The notes under the pieces: model-generated
What the model saw: the letters and a program-made list of their open reading frames with translations, nothing else
Database searches by the model: none
Told to the model about the DNA's origin: nothing
Program-made: the position numbers and the translations under genes
Shown here: piece by piece, positions 17,676-25,894 of the stretch
How positions within the stretch are numbered: the stretch's first letter is position 1
Layout: each line of letters begins with the position of its first letter
Source: Sphingobacterium sp.
GTDB taxonomy: Bacteria; Bacteroidota; Bacteroidia; Sphingobacteriales; Sphingobacteriaceae
Direction of reading: 5' to 3'
NCBI GenBank assembly: GCA_031277685.1
Contig: JAITLV010000277.1
Location: forward strand, 51,980 to 115,979
DNA: 64,000 bases

Positions 17676-17700
17676 ACTTCTATTGAAGTAGTCAAAAGTA
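17676..17700 (-). promoter_or_regulatory. AraC gene promoter (-7 box TACTTTTG)
   Basis: TACTTTTG on the minus strand (17700-17693) matches TAnnTTTG and predicts a start near 17686. An ACTTC-TATT-GAAGT inverted repeat at 17676-17689 overlaps that start point and could be an operator. Confidence 0.45.
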
Positions 17701-17863
17701 ATCGAATATGGAAAACAAAAAATCATCCCACAGTCCTGATTTCGAATTTGACAAAAAAGAAATAAAAAGATCTTTTCAATGTTTAAGGCATTTTAGGGAT
17801 TTTGCCTATCATCAATTGTGGATCATACGCTTTGTCATGTAGTGGGGAATGCGAAAAATATAA

Positions 17864-17891
17864 GGGGGCCTCTCTTGACGAGAAAACCCCC
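17864..17891 (-). terminator. Orphan hairpin with T-rich minus-strand tail
   Basis: GGGGG (17864-17868) pairs with CCCCC (17887-17891), with an inner TCTC/GAGA stem. On the minus strand it is followed by TTATATTTTT, as in a terminator, but no gene precedes it on that strand. The 581-bp gap 17653-18233 holds nothing else convincing beyond the two promoters. Confidence 0.35.
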
Positions 17892-18205
17892 AAATAATAT
17901 ATTTTATGGCTCTTTAAGCTTTCTATGATAATCAAAATAGCCCACTCATCCAAGGAGAAAATGGATATACACCTGATCAGTACGTACAAGTCTGGATTAT
18001 ATCAATATTTAAGTTTTGCCTTTTTGATTATGATCATAAAGGTAGCTCAATTCTTTCAATAAAAAAGTGACGAAAATCACATTTCACATAAATATTGAAA
18101 TTATTTTAAAAAAATATTTTTATCCGAACTATTAAATCATTTATCCACACCAATCTCTATCAGCGTAAGTCGCAAGTATAGATCTGTTTTTAACTTGAAG
18201 ATTCG

Positions 18206-18213
18206 TACTTTTG
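18206..18213 (+). promoter_or_regulatory. -7 box TACTTTTG before the TTG-start AraC gene
   Basis: This exact TAnnTTTG match lies 20 bp before the TTG at 18234 and is the main reason to accept that unusual start codon. Confidence 0.45.
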
Positions 18214-18233
18214 GTATATAAAACATACTGCTA

Positions 18234-19085
18234 TTGAAAACTATAAAATTTCATAAAGGAGAATGTGGTGTCGAATTTCTATTAAATGTGCTGAATCAGC
18301 AAGAGACCGACTACACACATCGTGATACATATCATAAAGACTTTTTCGAAATTTTGTTTTTCAAAAAGGTGAAAGGTCGTTTGAGATTGAGCCAGGAAGT
18401 CATCGAACTAACTGACAACAGCATTATCTTTATCTCTGCCTTTCAGAAGCATACTTGGGACTTGGATCCAAATCAGTTGGAATTCACAACATTAATTTTT
18501 CAGGAAGATTTTCTAAATGATTTTTTTTCGGACAAACTTTTTACGTATCGACTGCTGTATTTCTATCAACTAAGCCATACGGCAAAAATAGCAGCCGATG
18601 ATCTACATATGACCAAGTTTTGCACGCTACTAGCAGAAATAAAATCTGAGCTTATTCATACTCAGGCTGACAGTGCACATATTATCCGCTCGCTCCTATA
18701 CTATTTATTACAAACCTTAAATCGGAAATACGCTAAGCTGAATGGACTTCCTTCCGAAAAGCCTGAGAATAATTTCGCTTATCAATTTAAGAAGCTACTT
18801 GAACAGCATATTCAACAAAAACAACGAATCAATGATTATGCAACGCTGATGGGTATTAGCCGTATCACGCTCAATGCCTCTGTTAAAGCACAGTTCAATA
18901 TAACCGCAACCCAATTACTCAAGCAAAGGCTATTATTTGAGGTACAGGAACTCCTGATGCATTCAAATAAGTCTATCGGCGAAATTGCATTCGAACTAAA
19001 TTTTTCCGAACCCAATCACCTCATGCGTTTCTTTAAAGCCCAAACAGGTAAAACTATTCGTGTATTTATACAGGAACTCAAATAG
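18234..19085 (+). CDS. AraC-family transcriptional regulator, TTG start
   Basis: A 283-aa regulator with an N-terminal cupin-type domain (about 1-110) and a C-terminal AraC domain (about 190-283). Two HTH units are visible around INDYATLMGISRITLNASVK and KSIGEIAFELNFSEPNHLMR. No ATG exists early enough in frame: the codon at 18234 is TTG, and a -7 box at 18206-18213 fits it. It is convergent with the isochorismatase-type gene and has no obvious divergent target, so its regulon is unknown. A terminator hairpin lies at 19108-19144. Confidence 0.85.
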   Translation: MKTIKFHKGECGVEFLLNVLNQQETDYTHRDTYHKDFFEILFFKKVKGRLRLSQEVIELTDNSIIFISAFQKHTWDLDPNQLEFTTLIFQEDFLNDFFSDKLFTYRLLYFYQLSHTAKIAADDLHMTKFCTLLAEIKSELIHTQADSAHIIRSLLYYLLQTLNRKYAKLNGLPSEKPENNFAYQFKKLLEQHIQQKQRINDYATLMGISRITLNASVKAQFNITATQLLKQRLLFEVQELLMHSNKSIGEIAFELNFSEPNHLMRFFKAQTGKTIRVFIQELK

Positions 19086-19107
19086 GAGATTAAAATATAA
19101 AATTGAA

Positions 19108-19144
19108 AAGCTGACAGCAAGTAATCAGTATTTACTGTCAGCTT
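19108..19144. terminator. Bidirectional terminator
   Basis: AAGCTGACAG (19108-19117) pairs with CTGTCAGCTT (19135-19144), between two convergent genes. Confidence 0.7.
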
Positions 19145-19152
19145 AAGCTACT

Positions 19153-19707
19153 TTAGTTTTGCATTAAGTAGCTGTCTGTCTCTTGAATCTGCGCATAAAA
19201 GAATTCCAACGCAGCGAGAAAAGCATGCTGAACATCCTTCGCTTTCACCGTGGTACCATTAATTTCCAGGTCACGTGTCGCACAGGCGTCACCGATTACT
19301 GTACATTGGAAACCAAAATCAACTGCAGCCCGAGTTGTCGCATCAATACACATATGCGTCATCATTCCGACAACAACAAGTTCCGTAATTTGGTTTGTTT
19401 TCAAATATTCTAAAAGTTCAGTTGCTCTAAAACTGTTCGGAAAGTGTTTTTGGATCACTTTCTCTTCAGCCGATGGTGTCACGTTTTTATGGATATCAGC
19501 AGCCCCTGTACCAGCTATAAAAAAGGGCATTTTAGCCGGGTCAGGCGAAATATGCTGTATATGAATAATTGGTGCATTTTTTTTTCGAAAGTGACTGATT
19601 AGCTTTCCAGCATTTTCACTAGCGACAATAGGATTGACAAGTTCCATTCCACCATTTTCAAAATATTCATTTTGAATGTCAATGACAATTAAAGCTTTGT
19701 TATTCAT
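19153..19707 (-). CDS. Isochorismatase-family cysteine hydrolase
   Basis: A 184-aa cytosolic hydrolase. The catalytic triad of the family is recognisable: Asp10 in VIDIQNEYF, Lys in VIQKHFPNSF, and the nucleophile Cys in GMMTHMCIDATTR. Length fits the stand-alone nicotinamidase/isochorismatase-like enzymes. The exact amide or ether substrate cannot be predicted; EntB- and PncA-specific residues are not evident. It is monocistronic and convergent with an AraC gene. Confidence 0.9.
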   Translation of the reverse strand: MNNKALIVIDIQNEYFENGGMELVNPIVASENAGKLISHFRKKNAPIIHIQHISPDPAKMPFFIAGTGAADIHKNVTPSAEEKVIQKHFPNSFRATELLEYLKTNQITELVVVGMMTHMCIDATTRAAVDFGFQCTVIGDACATRDLEINGTTVKAKDVQHAFLAALEFFYAQIQETDSYLMQN

Positions 19708-19880
19708 CTGTTTTATGTTATTATGTTTCGTTATTACAAAAGTAGCTTACCTATAATGGAGATCGCTACCAAATAACTCTTGGACACTACCATTTTGATA
19801 AGGAAAGATGTTTTAGCTATCTTAGCCTCGAGAATAGCCCTTGGAGGGCTAAATAGATCAGTTTAAAAAGGAGAAATACA

Positions 19881-20660
19881 GTGAAAGAGTTACTACACAG
19901 CAAAATATACGGTGCAGAAAATAGCGGAATACCGCTGGTTGTCCTACATGGACTTTTCGGCATGGCGGACAACTGGGGTTCTTTTGGCCGGAGCTTTGGC
20001 GAAAAAAGACAAATACACTTACTCGACCTGCGCAATCATGGCCGGAGTTTTCATAGTGATGGTATGTCTATTGAAGATATGGTTGACGATCTCAGGACAT
20101 ATATCTCCGCTATTGGAGTAGAGAAAGTTCTATTATTAGGTCATTCTCTTGGTGGCAAAGTGGCGATGCAATTTGCCTTTGACCATCCTACAGAGGTTGA
20201 AAAGTTGATTATTGCTGATATTGCCCCAAAAGCGTATCCACCACATCATGAAGACATCTTCAACGCGCTTTGTGCGGTTGACATTGAAAATATGGACAAC
20301 AGAAAAGATGTACAAACAAAACTCGAAAGCTATCTTGATGATCCAGGGGTAATTCAATTTCTGCTGAAAAATGTATATATTCAAGAAAACCGCAAACTTG
20401 GCTGGCGTTTTAATCTCGATGTTTTAAAGCATAAATATGCAGAATTCATTACAGTAGGTATAAAACCAGGTGTATATACCGGCCCTACGCTATTTCTAGC
20501 AGGCGAAAAATCACGTTATATTCTTCCAGAAGACAAGGTAAGTATCAGGGAACAATTTCCCAATGTCAGCTTTGAAACAATACCACATGCAGGACACTGG
20601 GTACAAGCGGAAAATCCACAGGCATTCGACAAATTTGTTGCTGAATTTTTAGATCAATAA
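19881..20660 (+). CDS. Alpha/beta hydrolase (YbfF-like esterase)
   Basis: A 259-aa cytosolic alpha/beta hydrolase. The oxyanion loop HGLFGMADNW, the nucleophile elbow GHSLGG (Ser89) and the catalytic His in PHAGHWVQAENP are present. The pattern matches the YbfF/ABHD11 esterase group. The start is GTG at 19881, supported by an AAGGAG motif at 19868-19873, a clear Shine-Dalgarno of the kind that is rare in this phylum. A strong hairpin (20677-20710) follows. Physiological substrate unknown; short-chain esters are typical for relatives. Confidence 0.9.
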   Translation: MKELLHSKIYGAENSGIPLVVLHGLFGMADNWGSFGRSFGEKRQIHLLDLRNHGRSFHSDGMSIEDMVDDLRTYISAIGVEKVLLLGHSLGGKVAMQFAFDHPTEVEKLIIADIAPKAYPPHHEDIFNALCAVDIENMDNRKDVQTKLESYLDDPGVIQFLLKNVYIQENRKLGWRFNLDVLKHKYAEFITVGIKPGVYTGPTLFLAGEKSRYILPEDKVSIREQFPNVSFETIPHAGHWVQAENPQAFDKFVAEFLDQ

Positions 20661-20676
20661 AAATATCATATTATAG

Positions 20677-20710
20677 CTCCCAATCCCATTTGTGCAAATG
20701 GGGTTGGGAG
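20677..20710. terminator. Bidirectional terminator
   Basis: CTCCCAATCCCATTT (20677-20691) pairs with AAATGGGGTTGGGAG (20696-20710), with a single G-T pair. It lies between the convergent hydrolase and photolyase genes. Confidence 0.75.
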
Positions 20711-20725
20711 ATCAGAAAGCATTGT

Positions 20726-22024
20726 CTATCCCAATGCTTCCGCATAGGTTTTTAGCGCTCGCTCCCTGGCGACAGGATGTGCAATGATCGGTTCAGGATA
20801 GTTTATTGTCCCAAGTTCAGGGATCCATTGTCGGATATAAACCTGGTTTTTATCAAATTTTTCAGCTTGAATAATTGGATTGAATACCCTAAAATAAGGT
20901 GCTGCATCACAACCGCACCCCGCTGCCCATTGCCAATTCCCGTTATTAGCAGATAAATCATAATCATTTAGCTTCTGTGCAAAATAAGCCTCTCCCCATC
21001 GCCAGTCAATCAGCAGGTGTTTGCATAGAAAACTAGCAGCAACCATACGTACACGATTATGCATATAACCGGTGCTATTTAACTGTCGCATTCCTGCGTC
21101 CACTAAGGGATAACCTGTTTTTCCTTGACACCAACGTTCGAAGTCACTTTCATTATTGTACCATTGAATACCGTCATATTTCTTTTTAAACGATTCGTTG
21201 ACAACATTCGGAAAATGATATAGGATTTGCATAAAAAACTCTCGCCAGATCAATTCTGAAAGCCAGACTTCATTGTGTGCCTTTGCAAAAGCAACACATT
21301 TCCGAATACTGATCGTACCAAAACGAAGTGCAATACCAAGATTGGTTGTGCCCTTTAGGGCTGGATAATCCCGATATTGATCATACGTATCTATGATTGC
21401 TGACTCCAACTGTGGCGGGGGAAAAATCAAGTCTGTTTTTTTAAACCCAATTTTTTCAAGTGGAATTACTGCGGTATATTTTTGTTGAAAAAAGTGCCCC
21501 GCTTTGTAATCTACTGGCTCGCACCCGGTAACTGTTAATTTCTCTCGCCATTTTTTTGCGTAAGGAGTATAAACGGTATAGGGTGTGCCATCATTTTTCA
21601 GCAGTTCATTTTTATCGAAAATAACCTGATCCTTGAAGGCTTTAAAAGGTATTCCAAGGGTTTTGAAAAATTCAAATACTGTACGATCCCGCTGGATTGC
21701 TTTCGGTTCATAATCCCTATTACAATAGATTTCTTCGATAGCATACTGCTCGAGTAATTCTTGGTAAATAGTTAAGGGATTACCAAAATAGATATTCAAG
21801 GTACCTCCAAAGCCTTTTAGGGTTGTATTCATCGTATCAAGGGCTTGATGGATGTAGTCGACACGTCGATCTGACTTATCCTCCAATTGTCCTAAAATAT
21901 GCTCATCAAATATAAAAATTGGTAACACAGGCTTTCCTGTGGCCAAAGCTCGCGATAGTCCCACGTTGTCATCCAAACGAAGATCTCTTCGGAACCAAAA
22001 CACCACTACTTTACTTTTCTCCAT
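20726..22024 (-). CDS. phrB: Deoxyribodipyrimidine photolyase (cryptochrome/photolyase family)
   Basis: A 432-aa light-driven DNA repair flavoprotein. The N-terminal antenna domain begins with VVFWFRRDLRLDDNVGL. The FAD-binding helical domain contains WCQGKTGYPLVDAGMRQL, MHNRVRMVAASFL and YDLSANNGNWQW, including the Asn-rich turn and tryptophans used for FAD photoreduction. The motif set is that of class I CPD photolyases. It would split UV-induced cyclobutane dimers. It is monocistronic and ends at the terminator at 20677-20710. Confidence 0.93.
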   Translation of the reverse strand: MEKSKVVVFWFRRDLRLDDNVGLSRALATGKPVLPIFIFDEHILGQLEDKSDRRVDYIHQALDTMNTTLKGFGGTLNIYFGNPLTIYQELLEQYAIEEIYCNRDYEPKAIQRDRTVFEFFKTLGIPFKAFKDQVIFDKNELLKNDGTPYTVYTPYAKKWREKLTVTGCEPVDYKAGHFFQQKYTAVIPLEKIGFKKTDLIFPPPQLESAIIDTYDQYRDYPALKGTTNLGIALRFGTISIRKCVAFAKAHNEVWLSELIWREFFMQILYHFPNVVNESFKKKYDGIQWYNNESDFERWCQGKTGYPLVDAGMRQLNSTGYMHNRVRMVAASFLCKHLLIDWRWGEAYFAQKLNDYDLSANNGNWQWAAGCGCDAAPYFRVFNPIIQAEKFDKNQVYIRQWIPELGTINYPEPIIAHPVARERALKTYAEALG

Positions 22025-22116
22025 AAAAACATGCGCTCCCCAGGTCAGTCCCTCAGGGCTCGTATCGATTTAATCCACTTACACCACAAATAATTTCACA
22101 AAAACAACTATTATGG

Positions 22117-22181
22117 ATCGGACAAAGCTAGCTTACTATTTATGAGTGAAGTCCTTTTCTTTCGGTTTAGCTTTGTCCGAT
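22117..22181 (-). terminator. Terminator of the alcohol dehydrogenase gene
   Basis: ATCGGACAAAGCTA (22117-22130) is a perfect complement of 22168-22181, with a 37-nt loop. It lies directly after the dehydrogenase stop on the minus strand. Confidence 0.55.
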
Positions 22182-22187
22182 TTCATT

Positions 22188-23246
22188 TTATCCATTTTTT
22201 AAGCTATCCATATCGATAACAAAACGATATTTTACATCACTCTTCAACAATCTGTCATACGCATGATTGATATCTTGCATGCGTATTAATTCAATATCTG
22301 AAGTAATATTATGCTTCCCGCAAAAATCCAACATTTCTTGGGTTTCGGCAATACCGCCGATCATTGATCCGGAGAAACTTTTGCGTGTAGGGATTAAACT
22401 AAATGGAGCTACAGGAAGAGGATGTTCGGGGGCCCCGACAAGCGTAAGTGAACCATCCCGTTTCAATAGACTCAAGTAAGCATTGATATCATGTTGAGCG
22501 GAGACACAATCCAAAATAAAATGCAATGTACCTGCATTTGCTTGCATTTGTTCCCGATCTGTAGACAAGATAACCTCATCAGCGCCCAATCGTTTGGCGT
22601 CTTCTACTTTACTCTGTGAAGTTGTTATTACGACAACATGTGCCCCCATGGCTTTTGCAATTTTCACGCCCATGTGTCCCAAACCGCCAATACCGACAAT
22701 ACCAACTTTCTGTCCCGGACCAACCTTCCAATGCCGCAACGGTGAATATGTTGTGATACCGGCACAAAGCAAAGGAGCAGTAGCCGCCAAATCCAGATTT
22801 CCGGGAATATGCAATACAAAATCCTGATCAACAACAACACGTTCAGAATAGCCACCAAAGGTCTGTCTATCCAAATGTTTGTCATGGCCATTGTATGTTT
22901 GGATATTTCCATTCTCACAATATTGTTCCAATCCTTCTTTACAGCTCTCACATTCACGGCAGCTATCGACCATACAGCCAACACCAGCAAGGTCGCCTAC
23001 GCTGAACTTAGTCACATTAGATCCCACTTTTGTAATCCGTCCAACAATCTCATGGCCGGGAACATTTGGATAGACAGTGCCCCCCCATTCATTACGTGCA
23101 GTGTGTAAATCGGAGTGGCAAACTCCACAAAATAAAATGTCAATTTCTACATCGTCTGCCGTCACCTCACGACGTTGGACTTCCAACTGTTTTAGATCGG
23201 CCGTAGACGCCTCAGTTCCGAAAGCTCTTATTGAAAATGTGCTCAT
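22188..23246 (-). CDS. Zinc-dependent alcohol dehydrogenase (cinnamyl-ADH/YahK type)
   Basis: A 352-aa medium-chain dehydrogenase. Catalytic zinc ligands are seen in CGVCHSDLH (Cys43) and GHEIVG. The structural zinc cluster is complete, C-x2-C-x2-C-x7-C in SCRECESCKEGLEQYC. The Rossmann motif GIGGLGHMGV follows a CAGITTYSPLRHW segment, typical of the NADP-dependent cinnamyl-alcohol/YahK group. It interconverts aldehydes and alcohols, possibly for aldehyde detoxification. A LytTR regulator gene lies 201 bp upstream on the same strand; whether it controls this gene is unknown. Confidence 0.92.
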   Translation of the reverse strand: MSTFSIRAFGTEASTADLKQLEVQRREVTADDVEIDILFCGVCHSDLHTARNEWGGTVYPNVPGHEIVGRITKVGSNVTKFSVGDLAGVGCMVDSCRECESCKEGLEQYCENGNIQTYNGHDKHLDRQTFGGYSERVVVDQDFVLHIPGNLDLAATAPLLCAGITTYSPLRHWKVGPGQKVGIVGIGGLGHMGVKIAKAMGAHVVVITTSQSKVEDAKRLGADEVILSTDREQMQANAGTLHFILDCVSAQHDINAYLSLLKRDGSLTLVGAPEHPLPVAPFSLIPTRKSFSGSMIGGIAETQEMLDFCGKHNITSDIELIRMQDINHAYDRLLKSDVKYRFVIDMDSLKNG

Positions 23247-23447
23247 ATTAAAATAAATGATGAATGATGAATTATTCTTGTTATCAGGTCAGCCCTGGTG
23301 TTTCACGCTGCTATACACCTATAGATCTATCCTACAAGTTAATAATAACCCCTAGTTATAAAAAAAGTTTGGTTAAAAGACCAAGCAGTCGAAAAATAAA
23401 TCGGATTAAACGCTATATCAGCATATTAATATAAAATCTGATACACA

Positions 23448-24176
23448 CTATTTTTGAAAATACGCTAAAAGTTCTCGTCTGTAAGTTGATCCAATGGGTA
23501 GCCTTTCACCAGAATCCAATTCAACTAAACCACCCGAAATTCGGCGAATACGTTCCAAAGAAATAATATACGATTTATGTATTCGCATAAACACAGCTTT
23601 GTCGAGCTTTTGCTCCATTTCAGCTGTTGTTAGTGAACTTATATGGGAACCTGAAGCGGTAAAGATCTTAACATAATTGCCCCAGCTCTGGATATAAACA
23701 ATGTCTTTACACATAATTCGGACAAAATCGCCATCTACCTTCACCACAACAGAGGAAGATGGTACTATTATTTGGATCACAGCTGGATCTGACACGACTG
23801 ATTTTACTGCCGTGGAATATCTAGAAAACACATGGTCAATAGCAGCCATAAACCTCTTGATATCAAACGGTTTTACCAGGTAATCGACAACCCTATATTC
23901 GTAACTTTCCAAAGCATACTCTTTATAAGCCGTTGTTAAAATTACAAAAGGAGGATTTGACAATGCTCTTAACATTTCCAATCCATTTAATCCAGGCATA
24001 TTGATATCCAAAAAAATAAGATCGACTTCATGATCATACATATAATCCATCGCTTGAACAGGATTATAGAATGAAGCTTTTAATTCTAACTTTCTGATAT
24101 CTTTGATATAATGATGTAAGACAAGATGTGCCCCTTCCTCATCATCAACCACAATGCAGCTCAAACGCTCACGCAT
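23448..24176 (-). CDS. LytTR-family response regulator (second pair)
   Basis: A 242-aa regulator. The receiver has VDDEEG (10-14), phosphoacceptor Asp57 in FLDINMP, the Thr in LTTAYKEY and Lys in LVKPFD. The LytTR domain (about 140-240) includes IVYIQSWGNYVKIFT and FMRIHKSYIISLERI. The kinase gene upstream overlaps it by 8 bp, so this is a coupled pair. I found no copy of the TTNGTATAAAA half-site near this operon, so its recognition site should differ from that of the first pair. Confidence 0.93.
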   Translation of the reverse strand: MRERLSCIVVDDEEGAHLVLHHYIKDIRKLELKASFYNPVQAMDYMYDHEVDLIFLDINMPGLNGLEMLRALSNPPFVILTTAYKEYALESYEYRVVDYLVKPFDIKRFMAAIDHVFSRYSTAVKSVVSDPAVIQIIVPSSSVVVKVDGDFVRIMCKDIVYIQSWGNYVKIFTASGSHISSLTTAEMEQKLDKAVFMRIHKSYIISLERIRRISGGLVELDSGERLPIGSTYRRELLAYFQK

Positions 24177-25227
24177 ATACTGACGATTTTAAATTTAGTG
24201 TTAATATAGTTTGATAATACGTCTCTATTTCAGCAGAATATAGGCTATATTGAGCAGGATAAAGCAATCCTAAACGTTGTCGGGTATTAGTCAGCCCCAG
24301 GCCAGTGGAGTTATTTTTAAGCAGCTTATCTGCCAGGGAATTTTTGATGTCCACGGTAAGTAATCCTCCATTAAAAACAATACCGATAGTTACATACCAT
24401 TTTCTTTCATTCGTGAGGCTGTGTTTAAAGGCATTTTCAATCAATGTAATCAACAGCAATGGCACAATTCGATAGCGCTTCAAATCACTGTCCTCCCCTG
24501 TCACCGTATACTTTATTGTGCAACGTTGGCCAACACGTTCTTTTTCCATAGCAATAAAATTTGCAATAAAAGTAAGTTCCTCTTTTAAGCTAACAGTATC
24601 TCTATTGGCATTTTCCAGCTGATATCGCATCAGCTCTGACAGTTTTAAGATCAGCTCAGGTGTACGCAATGGCTCGGTTAAACTCACCCCATAAAGGTTG
24701 TTGAACATATTGAAGAAAAAATGAGGGTTTAACTGAGCGTGTAAGTACTTCACATTGATTTCACTAAGCATGAGCTGTGCTTCATTTCTTTTCTGGACTT
24801 CGTGCGCATATTGACGGAGTAAGAAAAAAGAAAGCATTGTAAATGTGCTTACTACACACAACACAATCTGATAGGCAAAATCATGAGATATCGCGATCTC
24901 CCCTCGCTCGTAATAGGCCGTATCAATCCAAAAATAGTTAACAACGACTAAAAGGGCTGCGCCAATTAATGTTGAGAACACTGCACCAACAGCATAGATA
25001 AAGTATCTTTTTTTTATGAAGAACGCGAAAAAAAAATGACGGTGTAGTTGTGCCTGCAGATATAACAAGCTAAAAAAGACCAGACCTTTGATAAAATCAA
25101 TCATGGTATCTATTTTCATCCATTCATGAAGCATAGTCAGCAGAAACATCGCAGTAAAAAGAATAAGTTCTTGCAAATACCGCTTTGAATACCATCTATC
25201 TTTATTTATCATGAGAGGCCTTTCCAT
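24169..25227 (-). CDS. LytS-family sensor histidine kinase (second pair)
   Basis: A 352-aa membrane kinase. Four hydrophobic segments lie in the first 150 residues (for example ELILFTAMFLLTML and YAVGAVFSTLIGAALLVVV). The phosphoacceptor box is AQLNPHFFFNMFNNLYG, with LIENAFKHS as N-box and TGLGLTNTRQRLGLLY as G-box. It partners the overlapping LytTR gene. There is no recognisable extracellular sensor domain. A GNAT gene lies 76 bp upstream and is closed off by the terminator at 25267-25301. Confidence 0.92.
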   Translation of the reverse strand: MERPLMINKDRWYSKRYLQELILFTAMFLLTMLHEWMKIDTMIDFIKGLVFFSLLYLQAQLHRHFFFAFFIKKRYFIYAVGAVFSTLIGAALLVVVNYFWIDTAYYERGEIAISHDFAYQIVLCVVSTFTMLSFFLLRQYAHEVQKRNEAQLMLSEINVKYLHAQLNPHFFFNMFNNLYGVSLTEPLRTPELILKLSELMRYQLENANRDTVSLKEELTFIANFIAMEKERVGQRCTIKYTVTGEDSDLKRYRIVPLLLITLIENAFKHSLTNERKWYVTIGIVFNGGLLTVDIKNSLADKLLKNNSTGLGLTNTRQRLGLLYPAQYSLYSAEIETYYQTILTLNLKSSVYA

Positions 25228-25266
25228 ATCCTAAAGTAAAATTCAACTATTTATAGACAATATGCA

Positions 25267-25301
25267 AAAAATCATGATGAACTAAGTTCATCATGATTTT
25301 T
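25267..25301 (-). terminator. Terminator after the GNAT gene
   Basis: AAAAATCATGATGAACT (25267-25283) is perfectly complementary to 25285-25301 and ends in a T-run on the minus strand, directly after the stop at 25304. Confidence 0.75.
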
Positions 25302-25303
25302 AA

Positions 25304-25813
25304 TCAATTCCGCCTCCATATCATGACAACCGATTTTTTGCCGAAAGGTTCTAGCTGGGACAGCTGATTAATTTTAAAACCACAATCTTCAAAAAAAGGA
25401 ATCAAAGGATCGTTTTGGAGCAATTCAATCCAGAATGCATTGTAAAAGTTAGTGACTGATAGGCATTTCTTCCACAAACATTCCCGAATAGCTTGGCTAT
25501 CGTATTTCTCCAATATATAAAAACTCGCATAATTGATTGCTTTTATCCCCTTTAATGCTTCTGGAGCAAGAGCTTGCTTAATCAGTGCATATCCCGCTGG
25601 TTCAGCATCAGCAAAAACTGTAATCAGTTGAGTACTTAGATTATTTAACTGGTCTGCAGCGTTTTGATTACTCAATTGTTCATCCAGGTAATTTCTGAGA
25701 TCCTCTGCATCCACTTGATTCCCATACATTTGTTGAATATGCTCTTTTTTCAATAAGAATAACATTTTCAATCCTTCTTCTGACGCAATGGTAAATTTCG
25801 TTTGTAAATTCAT
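25304..25813 (-). CDS. GNAT-like N-acetyltransferase
   Basis: A 169-aa protein with a GNAT-like layout: an N-terminal helical part (DLRNYLDEQLS), then the strand pair LITVFADAEPAGYALI, then INYASFYILEKYDSQ where acetyl-CoA-binding strands begin, and a C-terminal FFEDCGFKI as in many family members. The Q/R-x-x-G-x-G/A loop is weak, so activity is not certain. Substrate unknown. It lies 82 bp downstream of the MocR gene on the same strand and may be co-transcribed with it. Confidence 0.6.
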   Translation of the reverse strand: MNLQTKFTIASEEGLKMLFLLKKEHIQQMYGNQVDAEDLRNYLDEQLSNQNAADQLNNLSTQLITVFADAEPAGYALIKQALAPEALKGIKAINYASFYILEKYDSQAIRECLWKKCLSVTNFYNAFWIELLQNDPLIPFFEDCGFKINQLSQLEPFGKKSVVMIWRRN

Positions 25814-25894
25814 ATGATATAATTAAAATACAAATTTATAGGCTCCAAGGTCTGGATTTTCGGTTCAGATGATGAACGATAGATCAGTACAGTT

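Noticed and set aside
17783..17989. 68-codon minus-strand open frame between the AraC genes
   Set aside because: No homology, no start context, and it runs through the orphan hairpin at 17864-17891.
23247..23447. LytTR-type half-sites before the alcohol dehydrogenase
   Set aside because: AGTT-containing repeats there are 17 and 12 bp apart, not 21, and do not match the TTNGTATAAAA element.
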